From Welwitschia mirabilis (taxonomy: Eukaryota > Gnetophyta > Gnetopsida > Welwitschiales), in contig JBOZIK010000001.1 in the NCBI GenBank assembly GCA_051453625.1, positions 233,288,331-233,320,265 of the forward strand: DNA of 31,935 nt, in the 5' to 3' direction. The translations under genes were made by a program, and so were the position numbers. The notes beneath the pieces are model-generated. The model was not told the origin of the DNA. It did no database searches and saw only the letters and a list, made by a program, of their open reading frames with translations. This document shows, piece by piece, positions 1 through 9,690 of this stretch. Every line of letters begins with the position of its first letter. Positions within the stretch are counted from its first letter, which is position 1.

Positions 1-189
1 TTATCAATCTTTCTCCTTAATAATCATAAAGTTACTAGTAACCATAATAACCTTAATTTTTTATATTTATAAAGTTGGTTATATCCCTAATAATCTTAAA
101 CCATGAGTAAAATCAAATATATCCCAGATAATATTAGATTCCAAGATGACTTTAAACCCTAAATAAGCATGAATTTAATCATTACATCT

Positions 190-234
190 AATAGTCATGA
201 ATTTCATTACACTTGTAATTTTCCCATTATAGAA
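190..234. repeat. 45-bp gap-flanking duplicate, left copy
   Basis: These 45 bases ending immediately before the N run are identical to 335-379 immediately after it. Perfect copies in otherwise heavily diverged DNA are best explained as the same contig end represented twice. Confidence 0.9.
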
Positions 235-334
235 NNNNNNNNNNNNNNNNNNNNNNNNNNNNNNNNNNNNNNNNNNNNNNNNNNNNNNNNNNNNNNNNNN
301 NNNNNNNNNNNNNNNNNNNNNNNNNNNNNNNNNN
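235..334. other. Assembly gap, 100 N, probably false
   Basis: Exactly 100 N, the usual placeholder for a gap of unknown size. Because both flanks end in the same 45 bases, the contigs probably overlap and no sequence is missing; the true locus is then about 145 bases shorter. Confidence 0.9.
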
Positions 335-379
335 AATAGTCATGAATTTCATTACACTTGTAATTTTCCCATTATAGAA
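335..379. repeat. 45-bp gap-flanking duplicate, right copy
   Basis: Identical to 190-234 across the N run; see that entry. It is most likely an unmerged contig overlap rather than a biological repeat. Confidence 0.9.
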
Positions 380-1317
380 ATATATACCAAATTATATTTA
401 TATTCATTTCAATAATTATAAAGATTACACTAATCATAATCTCAGCACCTTAATAATCATAAAAGTTTCTTATATTTGTAATAGTTCTGAAGTATTCATA
501 AGGTTAGTTATAATCCCAAACCCTAGATTATCATTATGCTAATCATATTTATGATGATTATAAATCCCTAAAAAAACTAAAAAGATGATGAATTCAAGTC
601 ATTAAAGATACTATTACCTTATAGCTACAAATGATAATCACTTAGAAGAATTTCACTTATCTTAATAATTTAAGACCATGACCTTATATGATTTCTTAAA
701 GAGCTTAATATTTTGCAAAAAAAATAAATAAATATATAAATAATATCTTATAATTAAAAATCCTTGAAAGTAATAAAATATTCAACCAAGTTATTCATCC
801 TCAATTATATGGTCACATAACTTTACAGTGAAAACTGATATTCTTAACTTGTAAATCTTATCTACTGAAAATAAAGAAAGGGGGTAAACTTGATTATGTA
901 CTTTTAAATATAAATAATAACTCATCACATAATAATAAGAACCATGTCCTTCTTAAGATTATAAAAATATTTCTAAGTTTAACCTTTAATAACATCTATC
1001 CTATTTCTAAATATAATCTCATGAAGGTTTACCCTTCTTTCAGGTTCCTTTTTGTTATCTATCAAACTTTAAAGCTAGGCTAGTTGTGAGTAATCAAAAT
1101 TAAGAGAATTCATAAAATAATCAAAAACGTAATGATGGAAATCAATCCCCATTCAATCTTAATCCAAAATCATTGATGAATACCTTCATGTAATTCCTAT
1201 CACAAGTAGTAAATCAAAGATTAAAATCTATAAGAAAGTAATGGTATCAATAAACCTAAGTAAGTAGGTCTAAAGAAATTAATTCAAATGTTTATTAAGA
1301 TAAATCCATCAAGGTTT

Positions 1318-1760
1318 GTAAGAGGTTTAATTATTCCAAAGTAGAAGCATGACTTAGTGATGTTGAAAATGTTATAGGTACCTTAGAATATAATGAATAT
1401 GAAAAGGCTCCTTAGCTATTTATATGTTACAAGGAGAAGCTAATCTATGGTGAAAAACAAAAATTACCAAGTTATGAGATCTATAACTTTGATGGAGGTA
1501 ATTTGAGTACATCTTGAATAAGAGGTATATTACTGAGTTCTATATTCACTAGAAGACTATAGAATTCTACAATCTAGGACAAGCTCATAATCTGACCATA
1601 GCATTTCATGAGTGTAAATTTGTATAATTATTTGACCATAGATACATATGCATCTAGATGAAGAAGCTAAATCAAATATCTTTATTGATAATCTTCTTTT
1701 CTATGTTGTTACCAAAGTACTCATGTTTCAACCTAATAGTCTACCAGGAGTTGTAGGAAA
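1318..1760 (+). pseudogene. gag: Chromovirus-like Ty3/gypsy gag remnant
   Basis: Degenerate capsid-type gag coding sequence. Visible in the sequence: WLSDVEN-like residues near 1350-1372, then after a one-base frameshift AIYMLQGEANLWW at 1415-1449, the conserved capsid core of this family. An EFYNLGQAHNLTI-like stretch follows near 1550, matching the second half of the capsid. The Trp codon expected before LSDVEN is TGA (1350-1352), and other stops and frame changes occur. Gag would form the virus-like particle that packages element RNA; this copy cannot encode it. The zinc knuckle and most of the downstream protease are missing, and the next recognisable coding scrap lies about 100 bases on. 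The chromovirus assignment rests on remembered family motifs and on the polypurine tract style at 2001. Confidence 0.7.
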
Positions 1761-1799
1761 GGTAAAAAATGTACAACAAAACTATACTTTATTCATAAG

Positions 1800-1935
1800 T
1801 GAAGATTATTTTTAGATACAACCAATTGTTATTGATTTAAGAAAATATAACATTATTTTAAGTATAAATTGGTTAATGTAAAATAAAGTAGTAATAAATT
1901 GTAAAAATTTAATACCCAAATCTTTTTGAATCTCA
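1800..1935 (+). pseudogene. Ty3/gypsy protease C-terminal scrap
   Basis: One frame reads VIDLRKYNIILSINWL and then VVINC between about 1830 and 1905. This corresponds to the end of a retropepsin domain, where family members normally have a GMDWL motif. Here the Asp codon is AAT (1867-1869), a G-to-A change. The catalytic N-terminal half is absent, and no RT, RNase H or integrase follows: the polypurine tract comes only about 70 bases later. The copy is therefore internally deleted on both sides of this scrap. Confidence 0.6.
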
Positions 1936-2000
1936 TAATATGTAATTAGATATTCTCAAGCTTTTCATGTATCTTGATTTCTAAGATTAAATCAGTCTAA

Positions 2001-2011
2001 GTGGGGAAGAA
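2001..2011 (+). promoter_or_regulatory. Polypurine tract of chromovirus-like element
   Basis: GTGGGGAAGAA, directly followed by TATCATATCCC. This has the form of the primer site for plus-strand DNA synthesis next to the 3' LTR in Tekay/Del-type elements, where the LTR usually opens TGTCA or TGTGA followed by a C run. The LTR's opening TG appears here as TA, again a G-to-A change. Confidence 0.6.
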
Positions 2012-3000
2012 TATCATATCCCATATTTTGTAAACCTTGTTTACTTAAATAATAAGTATGTAAAGGTCTCAGTTAAATGAATAATTATCCTTATTTAGAT
2101 TCCTTATTAAAATAAAATGTCAGTTTAAAATTAACCTTAGTTCGTAATCTTTATAATTCATCATAAAAATGATTAAAATTATATTAAAAGATTTTTATGA
2201 AAAAATCAATCTAAACATTTAAAATTAGATAATCCCATTATGTGAGAACTTAAAATCACATGATAAAACTAATAAATTAAAAGTTTTCAAAGGACATAAT
2301 AATATATTTTACATCTTATTTACTCATTTAAATTCTTGGTGAATGTAATATGTATACTATATTTTTAATAAATATTTTCTTCATTATGTTATGAAATTGA
2401 TAGATTTTTATGCATTTTGAAATAAATGAGTACTTGAAAAAGTACATGCACTCTTACCTAAAACTAAGAATAATAAATGAGTATATTTCCTCTACCATGA
2501 CTTTTATGTTCTTGAGATGTGTAAGGACACTTAATTCATAGCATATTTATTTTTCTATTTATTATAATTGAAGAGTTTGTCTCATTATGCCATATGATAA
2601 TTTTGATATTTGTACATTTATTCTTTTAATAGATGTCTTGGATGAAAAAGAAAGAATGAGGAAATGATGCATGTAATTAATCTTGCTAATTAAGAAAAAA
2701 GATTATCACCTTAGTTAGGTGCATGAGTCATAAATATGATCTCTTTTTATACTCTAATATTGCTTATTACTCATGCCATGTATCAATGCTAAATCATGTG
2801 ATCATGTGATCTTGAGCTATGTGCTTTTTTTTAATCTATATATAGAGATCTTTTTCTATCTTGTAAAAAGCAGATACTTCCCTTTTGTTTTATATAAGTG
2901 CATTTCTTCTTTCCTTTCTATTTAAGCTTGAATCTAAGAAACTCTTGAGCTTAGATCTTAATTAATCTTCAACTATAAAGATCTTACTAACCTTCCCAAG
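2012..3000 (+). mobile_element. Putative 3' LTR of the deleted chromovirus-like element
   Basis: The start is set by the polypurine tract immediately upstream. The right end is not determined: 3000 is approximate, and I saw no CA end or target-site duplication that settles it. A TATA box at 2837-2844 fits the U3/R boundary of an LTR promoter. No partner 5' LTR was recognised upstream, so the element is truncated or the partner is too diverged. Confidence 0.45.
2837..2844 (+). promoter_or_regulatory. TATA box in putative LTR
   Basis: TATATATA within TCTATATATAGAG, about 825 bases into the putative LTR. The position suits an LTR promoter, but such strings are common in DNA this AT-rich. Confidence 0.4.
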
Positions 3001-4349
3001 TAAGATCTTTACTTATATTATTTATATGATTTCTTTTTTTATTGGAATGATGTGATATTTCATTAGAAAATTATTTATGTATTTTATGCAATTATGTTAT
3101 AAAATATTATTCCTTCCCATTGACTTCCAGCAAGATGTTATAGTAATATATGAGGCATCTCTTATTCTTCATGATGGAGGATTACTAATAGATGATTATG
3201 GCCAAGTAATGAGGGGGTTCATTATTAAGAATTTTAAAAAAATAAATTTGGATATCCATGTTTATTTTAGTATTATATTTTTTATATATTATGCATTAGA
3301 ATCATCTCATTAGAAGCAAAGGATGATCCTCAAAAATCTCTTTAGGCTAGTACTCTTCCATAGAAAATCTCAAGGCTCATAGTAAATGATTCTTTTTGAA
3401 TTAATTTGATTTTTGTTTCACAATGATTTTCTTTTTATAATTGTTTTTTGTAATTAATTAATTAGTATATCCAATATTTTAATGATCTAAGTTATTGTTT
3501 AACTAGTTATAAAAACTTTATTATATTTCTATTATGGAAAAAATTAAATTTCCATAATAGAGGCATAGGACAAAAACATCATATATCATTAATTAGTAGG
3601 TATAAATTAGTAAGAGTTTTTATGTAAATCTTATATTGTGTTATTAACATGAAAATGTAAAAAAAGTAATTTTTATAATGGGTAATTAATTTTAAAAATA
3701 TTATTTCTTAAAATATATTAGAAAATGAATGTAGAAAATAGTAAACAAGTAATTTGTGTTTCTGTACCTAATATATTTGCAAACTTAAGTATCCTAAGTT
3801 GTAGAAAATTAAATAATATTTTCAAAACATCTTGAATCATTTAATAACTCAAAGTATTTTTAACATTATGGTCATTTTAGAGTAGTGTAGTAGGACTATA
3901 ATTTTAGAAAATTTAATAATTTTTGGCATTAAATGATAACATTAGAAATAATATTTTTATAATTTTAAAATAGTTACTTTTAAGGAACTTAATATATGTC
4001 TAGATTTTTAGAAATTACTATAATTTATTTTTTGCTTCATAATTAATTAATTATTATTTTTTAACTATGATGACTCCTTAGAGCCTAAAAATGTTATAAT
4101 TAATGTTTAAAAATTATAGAAAAATTATTACACATATTTTATAAGGAAAGTAAGTATATAAATGCATTTATATTAGTAGATTTAAGTTAAATTACCTATA
4201 AGTGATATTTATTTATAGAAATACCTCTTTTACACTTTTTCTTTAGCTTACTTTGAAGGTGCATGCACATAAGAGTTATCATACTAATAGTTTACGTAAC
4301 ATAAGTAGTCTATAGCTTATCACTTATTTTTATTAACTTATAATATAGC
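3000..4349. other. AT-rich region, no recognised gene
   Basis: The only longish open frame is 3077-3313 (+), 78 codons. Residues HDGGLLIDDYGQVMRGF faintly recall the RNase H domain found at the 3' end of some plant LINEs, with GG, D and G spacing, but the expected catalytic Asp is not clear and nothing around it supports a LINE. I treat it as unproven. The rest, 3314-4349, is AT-rich with no coding or repeat signal that I can support. Confidence 0.35.
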
Positions 4350-4424
4350 CATATGAAATCTTGGATAAATACTTATATCTTAACAATTATGCTTGAGCTA
4401 TACTTTCTTTTGTTTACCTTCTTT
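4350..4424. repeat. 75-bp gap-flanking duplicate, left copy
   Basis: Identical over 75 bases to 4529-4603 on the other side of a 100-N gap, at an offset of exactly 179. After this the copies differ (GCAC against ACCCCAC), as expected where a poor read end stops. An unmerged contig overlap is the likely cause. Confidence 0.9.
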
Positions 4425-4428
4425 GCAC

Positions 4429-4528
4429 NNNNNNNNNNNNNNNNNNNNNNNNNNNNNNNNNNNNNNNNNNNNNNNNNNNNNNNNNNNNNNNNNNNNNNNN
4501 NNNNNNNNNNNNNNNNNNNNNNNNNNNN
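4429..4528. other. Assembly gap, 100 N, probably false
   Basis: A placeholder-length gap flanked by the 75-base duplicate. Open frames running through this N run are artefacts. Confidence 0.9.
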
Positions 4529-4603
4529 CATATGAAATCTTGGATAAATACTTATATCTTAACAATTATGCTTGAGCTATACTTTCTTTTGTTTACCTTC
4601 TTT
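4529..4603. repeat. 75-bp gap-flanking duplicate, right copy
   Basis: Identical to 4350-4424; see that entry. Confidence 0.9.
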
Positions 4604-4980
4604 ACCCCACTCCATGGAGATCGACATATGAGCATGTAAGAATGTTTTTAGGATTGACATAGCTCTAGGAATGTTTTAGTTTCTTTAAGTACATTAGTTT
4701 ATATTTTTATTATTATTAAATAAAAACTTTATTTATATAGAAAAGAAAAGAATATTTCTTTTATCTAGAGTTTTATTATTATAATCTTTAAATAAAAATA
4801 TTCTTGTATGCTTACTTTCTTTTTATGGTTGTCCCTATAAAATGAACTAAATGATGATTAGAATTATTATAACTAACTAAATAATCTATTAAATATTTAC
4901 ATTAGTTAGGATCATTTTCATGCATTGCTGTGGTATATTAATTGAATAGAATTAAATTAAGATAATTCTAATAATATTCA
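4604..4980 (-). mobile_element. Putative 3' LTR of minus-strand Athila-like element
   Basis: On the minus strand a G-rich tract (4981-4993) is followed directly by TGAATATTATTAG, which fits an LTR opening with TG. A minus-strand TATATAAATA lies at 4730-4739, about 240 bases in. The far (low-coordinate) end is not resolved and 4604 is only a limit set by the gap duplicate. The integrase of the same element ends near 5640, leaving a 3' spacer of about 650 bases, a plausible layout for this family. Confidence 0.4.
4730..4739 (-). promoter_or_regulatory. TATA box in putative minus-strand LTR
   Basis: The reverse complement reads TATATAAATA. Its position within the putative LTR suits a promoter; the support is context only. 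Confidence 0.35.
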
Positions 4981-4993
4981 TCCCCACACTTGG
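4981..4993 (-). promoter_or_regulatory. Polypurine tract of minus-strand element
   Basis: The minus strand reads CCAAGTGTGGGGA, then TGAATATT. An AAGTGTGGGG-type tract just before the 3' LTR is typical of Athila/Tat-like plant elements, and it lies downstream of the integrase on the correct strand. Confidence 0.45.
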
Positions 4994-5639
4994 ATTTCAT
5001 CACTAAGGTGGATTCCATTACATTTTTTTTCAATAATAGTCTTATGGAAGTAGATTTAATCATCACTCTCCTATCCTACCTATTTATTAACTTACTCTAA
5101 CTTAATATCTTAAGCCCTTGGCATCGATGGATTATATTACACAATCCGGAGATGCTTCAAAGAAGCAGGGGTTATTTATAAGTATGCGTCCACCTCACAT
5201 ACCACTTTTTACTTATATTGGGGGTATATCAAGATGAAGTGAAAGCCTATAGAGTTGAGCCTAGCTATGTTTGTATAGTTTAAAACCTGAAATAGAACCA
5301 ACACACATCTAAAGGATGGCCAGATATATAGTTGGATTGACATTAATTAGAGTTACAACCTCTTATTATATTGGTTAGATATTATCTTAGACTTATCCAT
5401 ATATGTTAACAATTATTTTACACCTCCTCAACTATATATAAGATAGCTTTTATATGATGAAAAACTAGAAAAAAATGGATGACATGAACTTATGACATCA
5501 TTATTGTTTATATACCAAAGTAATCTAGAAATTAATTATAGGTAAATATATAACATTAATATGATTTATCTTTCTTAGAATATAGAAATTATAATAAAGA
5601 ACTATGTAGAATTTTTTCCTAGGTTTTGTTGTGTCTATT
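4994..5639. other. 3' spacer of the minus-strand element; unidentified lower-AT block
   Basis: The region lies between the integrase end and the putative polypurine tract of the minus-strand element. A block at about 5115-5200 is less AT-rich than its surroundings and holds several CpGs (ATCGAT, CCGG, TGCG), unlike the rest of the window. One plus frame is open across it (ALGIDGLYYTIRRC and on), but I recognise no family. It could be a younger insertion or less methylated sequence. Confidence 0.3.
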
Positions 5640-6880
5640 AGAAGTAATATTAAAGAAGAATGGAAAAAAAATATAGTGTTTAATTAGGATAAGAAAAAAT
5701 AGGATATCACATTTTAACTTTCCAAGAAATAAATGAAAACAAGAGTTAAAAAGTAAAACTTTATTGGATACATAAAAAGTTTTTATAAGGATGATTTGAT
5801 CATGATAATATTTCATTTGTTTTTAGCAAGAAATTGATTATCATATGCACTTAATCTTATTTTATCTAATGTAATCTATGTTTAGCACATTTCTTAAAAT
5901 TAAGATTAACTTTACTAATAGAATCAAAAGCTTGATGTTCTATTTTAATAAGAATAAAACTCTTTTTACCACCAAAAAGTTTGAAAGGAGACATATCAAT
6001 GGGAGTTTTAAAAGCCATATGATAAGCCCATAATGCATTAAACAATTTTAGAGATCAATATTTTCTATTAGCACTAACTATTTTTTAAAGAATTCTAATA
6101 TGTTTATAGTTAGTTTCTTTAGCTTTATCATTGATTTGAGGATAATAAGTGATAGCTATTTTATGTGTAATATCACATTTAAGCATAAGGTTTCTAAAAC
6201 TTTTATTACAGAAATGGGTTTCCTTAATCACTAATTATTACTTTAGGATAATCAAAATGGAATATAATCGAATCTTTAAGGAATCTAATAATGTTCTTAG
6301 TATTAAAATCTTTATAACCTTTAGCTTCTACTCATTCAAAAACATAATCCATACAAATAGGAACATAAACATTACCAAAGAAGGGTGAAAATGATCTAAT
6401 AAAATCAATACTCCAAACTTCAAAAGGTTTACAAATAATGATAAGTTCAAGAGGTATTTCATTTCTACTACAAATGCTACCCATTCTTTAGCATTTATTA
6501 CATAATTTACAAAATTTGTTAGCATCTTTAAAAAGAATGGACTAAAAGAAGACATCATTTAAAACTTTAGATTTAGCTTTTTTTTTACTAAAAGAAGCAT
6601 CATAAACACCACTCTAACCAAATTCTAGTACAATAATCATTTCATTCTTAGGTATACACATTCAGAAGATATAATCACTATAATATTTAAATAAAAGAGA
6701 TGGCTTCAAATAAATTTATGTTGTTGAGATAGAATGTTCTTTTAATCATAATAAGATAAATTACTAGAAAGTTTCCCACAAAATTTAGAATTTGCAATAT
6801 GAGCATATCAAGGAAAAAAATTCATAGCAAATAAATTTTCATCGGGAAAATTTTCATTAATTTTGTATAAATCAATAGGT
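5640..6880 (-). pseudogene. pol: Athila-like integrase (minus element)
   Basis: Integrase inserts element DNA into the host genome. Read leftward: a spacer with ENFPDENLFAMNF (6860-6820), a zinc-binding stretch CKLCNKC (near 6500), the core motif EVWSIDF with the first catalytic Asp at 6404-6406, VIISD with the second Asp, a one-base frameshift, then NDKAKETN where the third catalytic residue (Glu in the family) is Lys at 6118-6120. The ALWAYHMAFKTPIDMSPFKL stretch (near 6000) and KVLLFNS (5755) complete the C-terminal part, so the domain order is full length. Stops at 6488-6490 (for CAR), 6332-6334 and 6808-6810 (both for TGG) inactivate it. Family assignment is by remembered motifs. Confidence 0.85.
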
Positions 6881-6894
6881 AAGAAAAGATGACA

Positions 6895-7333
6895 TAAATG
6901 ATTAACAACTAGTTTTTCCTTTCCTAATATAATCTTTAATAGTAATATCAAATGCTTGTATAAGTAAAACCTCACACATAAGACAAGGTTTAGTTAAGGA
7001 CTTATTTGGAATATATTTTAAAATAGCATGACTAATAAAGATAATTATGATATAGCTAATAAGATAGAAGCAAATATTTTCGAGATCAAAGATAATAGCT
7101 AACATCTCCTTTTTAGTAGTAGAATAATCAAGCTATGCATCATGTAATGTCTTACTAGCATAGGAAATGACAAAGGGTTTACACTTAAGAGTTTAACCTA
7201 AGACTACAGTTACTATGAAATAAATTACATTAATTATAGCTTCAAAAGGACAATGTCAATTAGAAGATTAAAGCATAATTGAAGATGTCAAAATATCTTT
7301 AAGTTTTTGAAATACAGATTCATGCTTATATGT
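6895..7333 (-). pseudogene. pol: Athila-like RNase H domain (minus element)
   Basis: RNase H removes the RNA template during reverse transcription. Visible: YASKTLHDA then stop then LDYSTTKKEMLAIIF (7150-7085), HAILKYIPNKSLTKPCL (near 7010), and FDITIKDY (near 6935). The stop at 7133-7135 stands where the family has Gln (CAG to TAG). In the motif where a catalytic Asp precedes HxxLKYL, this copy has Ser. A 67-codon open frame remains at 6902-7105. It is joined in order to the RT on its right and the integrase on its left. Confidence 0.85.
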
Positions 7334-8610
7334 TTAAGAAAAAGATGCATCTTTCAAAAGAAATTTAATCATACATTTAGTAAGACAACTAAAATATGAA
7401 ATGAAATAGTGATAGAAATCAACATATCTTAAGAAAGATCTTATATCTTGAACATAAGTATGAGTAGGAAGAGAATTAATAATATCAATCTTAGTAGGAT
7501 CTACTTCTATTCCTTCTTTAGAAATAGTATGATGTAGAATAATACCTCTAGTAACCATGAAATGAATTTTCTCCTAATTAATCTTGAGATTATGATCAAT
7601 ATAATGATTGAAAATTAACTTTAAATGACATATTATTTGATTAAAGTAATCACCATATATGGAAAAATCATCCATATATATTTCTAAGAATTCATCAATA
7701 AATTTAGTTAAAAGACTAATTGTACACCTTTAAAAAGTTATAAAGCATTACATAAATCAAAAGACATGCAATGATAGGCAAAATTTCCAAAGGAGAAAGC
7801 AAAGGTAGTATTTTATTGATCTTTTAGAGCTATAGGAATTTGATTATAACCATTATATTCATCCAAAAATAATAATAACGATGACTAAAAAGTTTATTAA
7901 GGATTAAATTGATAAAAAGAATAGGAAAATGATCTTTCTTAATATAAGTGTTAAAAACATAACAATTGATACAAATTCACCATTTACCATTCTTCATTGG
8001 GAAAACTTATAAAGAAATCATCCATTCACTTCTGCAATAGGGTAAATAATATCAACTTCTTAAATTTTCACTATTTCTTCTTTAATAATACCCCTAAGCT
8101 TTAGATTTAGCCTATGCTAACATTAACAAAAGGGTTTAATATCAAATTTCAAGTAAATATGATAATAACAAATAGAAGAATGAATACCAATAAAAATATA
8201 TGAAATATTTAAGTAATAACTTAGTAAGCTCTGTTTTCTTAAAAAGAAGTAAGATGAACATAAAACCTAATATCTAGAATGTGTACTTTAAATGATGGGG
8301 TAGAGGTTTTAAATAATCATCAGGAATACTATTAGCTATGAAAAAATTACTCAAAGATACATTCATTTTCATTTCTTTAAAGACATAATTAGAATCTTCA
8401 AAATAAACTTAATTAGTAGAAGTACCAATTTGATTTGAATCTAAAGAAGATGTTACAAGAAATTCATATTAACATCCAAATAAAGTACATCATTTAAAAT
8501 TAAAAATAAATCATTATTATAGGTTTTATTTTAGGTAAAGGTAAATGTTCATTTAATTCAATAGCCTTTTTCTTCAAATTATAAAATGAATTCAAGGTAA
8601 TAGAAATATT
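7334..8610 (-). pseudogene. pol: Athila-like reverse transcriptase (minus element)
   Basis: RT copies element RNA into DNA. Read leftward from about 8610: a spacer of the pol precursor, then GIIKEE and IIYPIAEVNG (8095-8020), CINCYVFNTYIKKDHFP (7970-7923), YNGYNQIPIAL (7860-7830), FGNFAYHCMSFDLCNAL (7790-7742), and the active-site box YMDDFSIYG with YMDD at 7667-7678. The connection follows in a 74-codon open frame at 7334-7558, with GIILHHTISKEGIEVDPTKI and IRSFLRYVDFYHYFI. The catalytic box is intact, but at least three frame changes and many stops occur. At 7574-7576 TAG replaces the Trp expected before EKxHFM. Confidence 0.9.
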
Positions 8611-8900
8611 ACTGAAGATAATTTTTAATACATTAGACCTAGAATTAATTTTCACATCTACTATAACAAGTTAAGGTCTACCAATAATAATAGTGTAACT
8701 AGTGGAATAGATAGGAATTTTAAGGGTAACTAAAGGGATTAAGATATTTATTAAAATTCATAAGGATTTAACCAAGGTTCAATTAGCTATAGAAATAATT
8801 ACATCATTGAGATTAACATGGTTAAATCCTTAGTAATGAAAAATAGGTTTTAACATCAAGTTAACTTCATCTCCTAAATCCGCTAAAGCTTTATCAATAA
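8611..8900 (-). pseudogene. pol: Athila-like aspartic protease (minus element)
   Basis: The protease cleaves the Gag-Pol precursor. A single minus frame gives KALADLGDEVNLMLKPIF (8890-8840), then IIIGRP and VIVDVKIN near 8670-8650. Family members have DLGAS/DTGA at the active site. Here the Asp (8878-8880) and Gly survive, but the following Ala-Ser is Asp-Glu. Stops interrupt the frame three or more times. It lies correctly between gag and RT. Confidence 0.75.
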
Positions 8901-8959
8901 TATGGTCACCAATAATAATATAAATAGTGGGGATCCATGGTCATCATATTTCACAAATA

Positions 8960-9285
8960 TTATCAATTATAAAACATATGTAGTAGATGTAGTAATATTA
9001 ATTATTTCTTTGGAAGGTTGGATCTTTATGTTGTAAGTTCATAAGTCTCTAAGAAACTTGACATAAGAAGTAATTTGCTCCATTATCTTAAGAAGGAAAA
9101 GATTAATGTTAACAACTTTAATAATTTTATGAATATCATTATAGATATTAAAACCTTTAGTAGATTAAAGATGACTCGAAAAAGACATAAATCTTATAAT
9201 TTTCATTTTTAAAAATTTTTCCTAAAATCAAATTTTAATATTTTCACTTATTTTATTTGAATTTACATCTTCTTTATCTTTAGAA
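8960..9285 (-). pseudogene. gag: Athila-like gag C-terminal piece (minus element)
   Basis: The minus frame reads VVNINLFLLKIMEQITSYVK (9115-9056) and then FLRDL, the conserved stretch found just before the protease in this family, preceded by GFNIYNDI (near 9145). The N-terminal gag and 5' LTR are not present on this strand: to the right, sequence type changes near 9286, and from about 9690 gag of a different copy reads on the plus strand. The element is therefore truncated at its 5' end. Confidence 0.7.
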
Positions 9286-9690
9286 CTAGGTCATGAAGTA
9301 ACTTATTGCGATGCCAATTTGTAGGAATTTGATGGTGTATTTGGAGTACTTTTGCAGGACATTTATACAGGTTTAGATGCNNNNNNNNNNNNNNNNNNNN
9401 NNNNNNNNNNNNNNNNNNNNNNNNNNNNNNNNNNNNNNNNNNNNNNNNNNNNNNNNNNNNNNNNNNNNNNNNNNNNNNNNGAAATACCTTTCTCCAAAGG
9501 GATTTCCAAGGATCTGAGCATGACCTGAATGAACCTTCCACTTTTCAAAAATCTCATTATAGTAACCTTCCTCTGATCCCTAATGAAAAATTCTTAGAAT
9601 AACTTAGATCCAATCTTTCCAATAAATCATCACATTATCACCCAAATCAATTCTTTTCTTAGAACCTAAGCCAACTCTATTCCTAAATCT
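9286..9690. other. Lower-AT island between two divergent elements
   Basis: About 9287-9560 is visibly richer in G and C than its flanks and less decayed: the minus strand is open on both sides of the N run. I recognise no protein in the open stretches (for example QIHHQIPTNWHRNKLL on the minus strand). It sits exactly between the truncated gag of the minus element and the start of gag on the plus strand. It may be leader or LTR sequence of one of them, a later insertion, or a misjoin. From 9560 to 9690 the sequence is ordinary AT-rich DNA. Confidence 0.4.
9381..9480. other. Assembly gap, 100 N
   Basis: A placeholder-length gap inside the lower-AT island. Unlike the first two gaps, its flanks are not duplicates, so missing sequence of unknown length is likely. 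Open frames through it are artefacts. Confidence 0.9.

Larger units (their letters stand above)
1..1300. other. AT-rich region, no gene; weak degenerate repeat
   Basis: No coding similarity was seen in any frame. Two stretches, about 15-110 and 448-535, look like diverged copies of one roughly 90-base sequence: both begin AATAATCATAAA and contain a GTTxGTTATA-like block followed by CCC. A purine run at 873-884 (AAAGAAAGGGGG) resembles a retrotransposon polypurine tract but has no convincing LTR after it. The first CpG of the window is at 1128. The region may include leader or 5' LTR of the chromovirus remnant that starts near 1318, but I could not match it to the 3' LTR at 2012. Confidence 0.4.

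Noticed and set aside
150-165. Telomere-like AAACCCTAAA
   Set aside because: A single occurrence, with a partial one near 507; no array, so chance in AT-rich DNA.
873-884. Polypurine tract of another element
   Set aside because: No LTR opening or integrase in the expected places; kept only as a remark.
3077-3313. 78-codon frame as a LINE RNase H domain
   Set aside because: The resemblance rests on a few Gly and Asp positions, and there is no LINE around it.
6149-6388. Plus-strand 79-codon frame
   Set aside because: It is a shadow of the minus-strand integrase, whose motifs are clear on the opposite strand.
6328-6558. 76-codon minus frame as a separate protein
   Set aside because: It is the right strand but the wrong frame; the integrase zinc and core motifs are read one base away.
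9263-9557. Minus-strand frames of 64 and 92 codons
   Set aside because: Both cross the 100-N gap; the visible ends match no family that I know.
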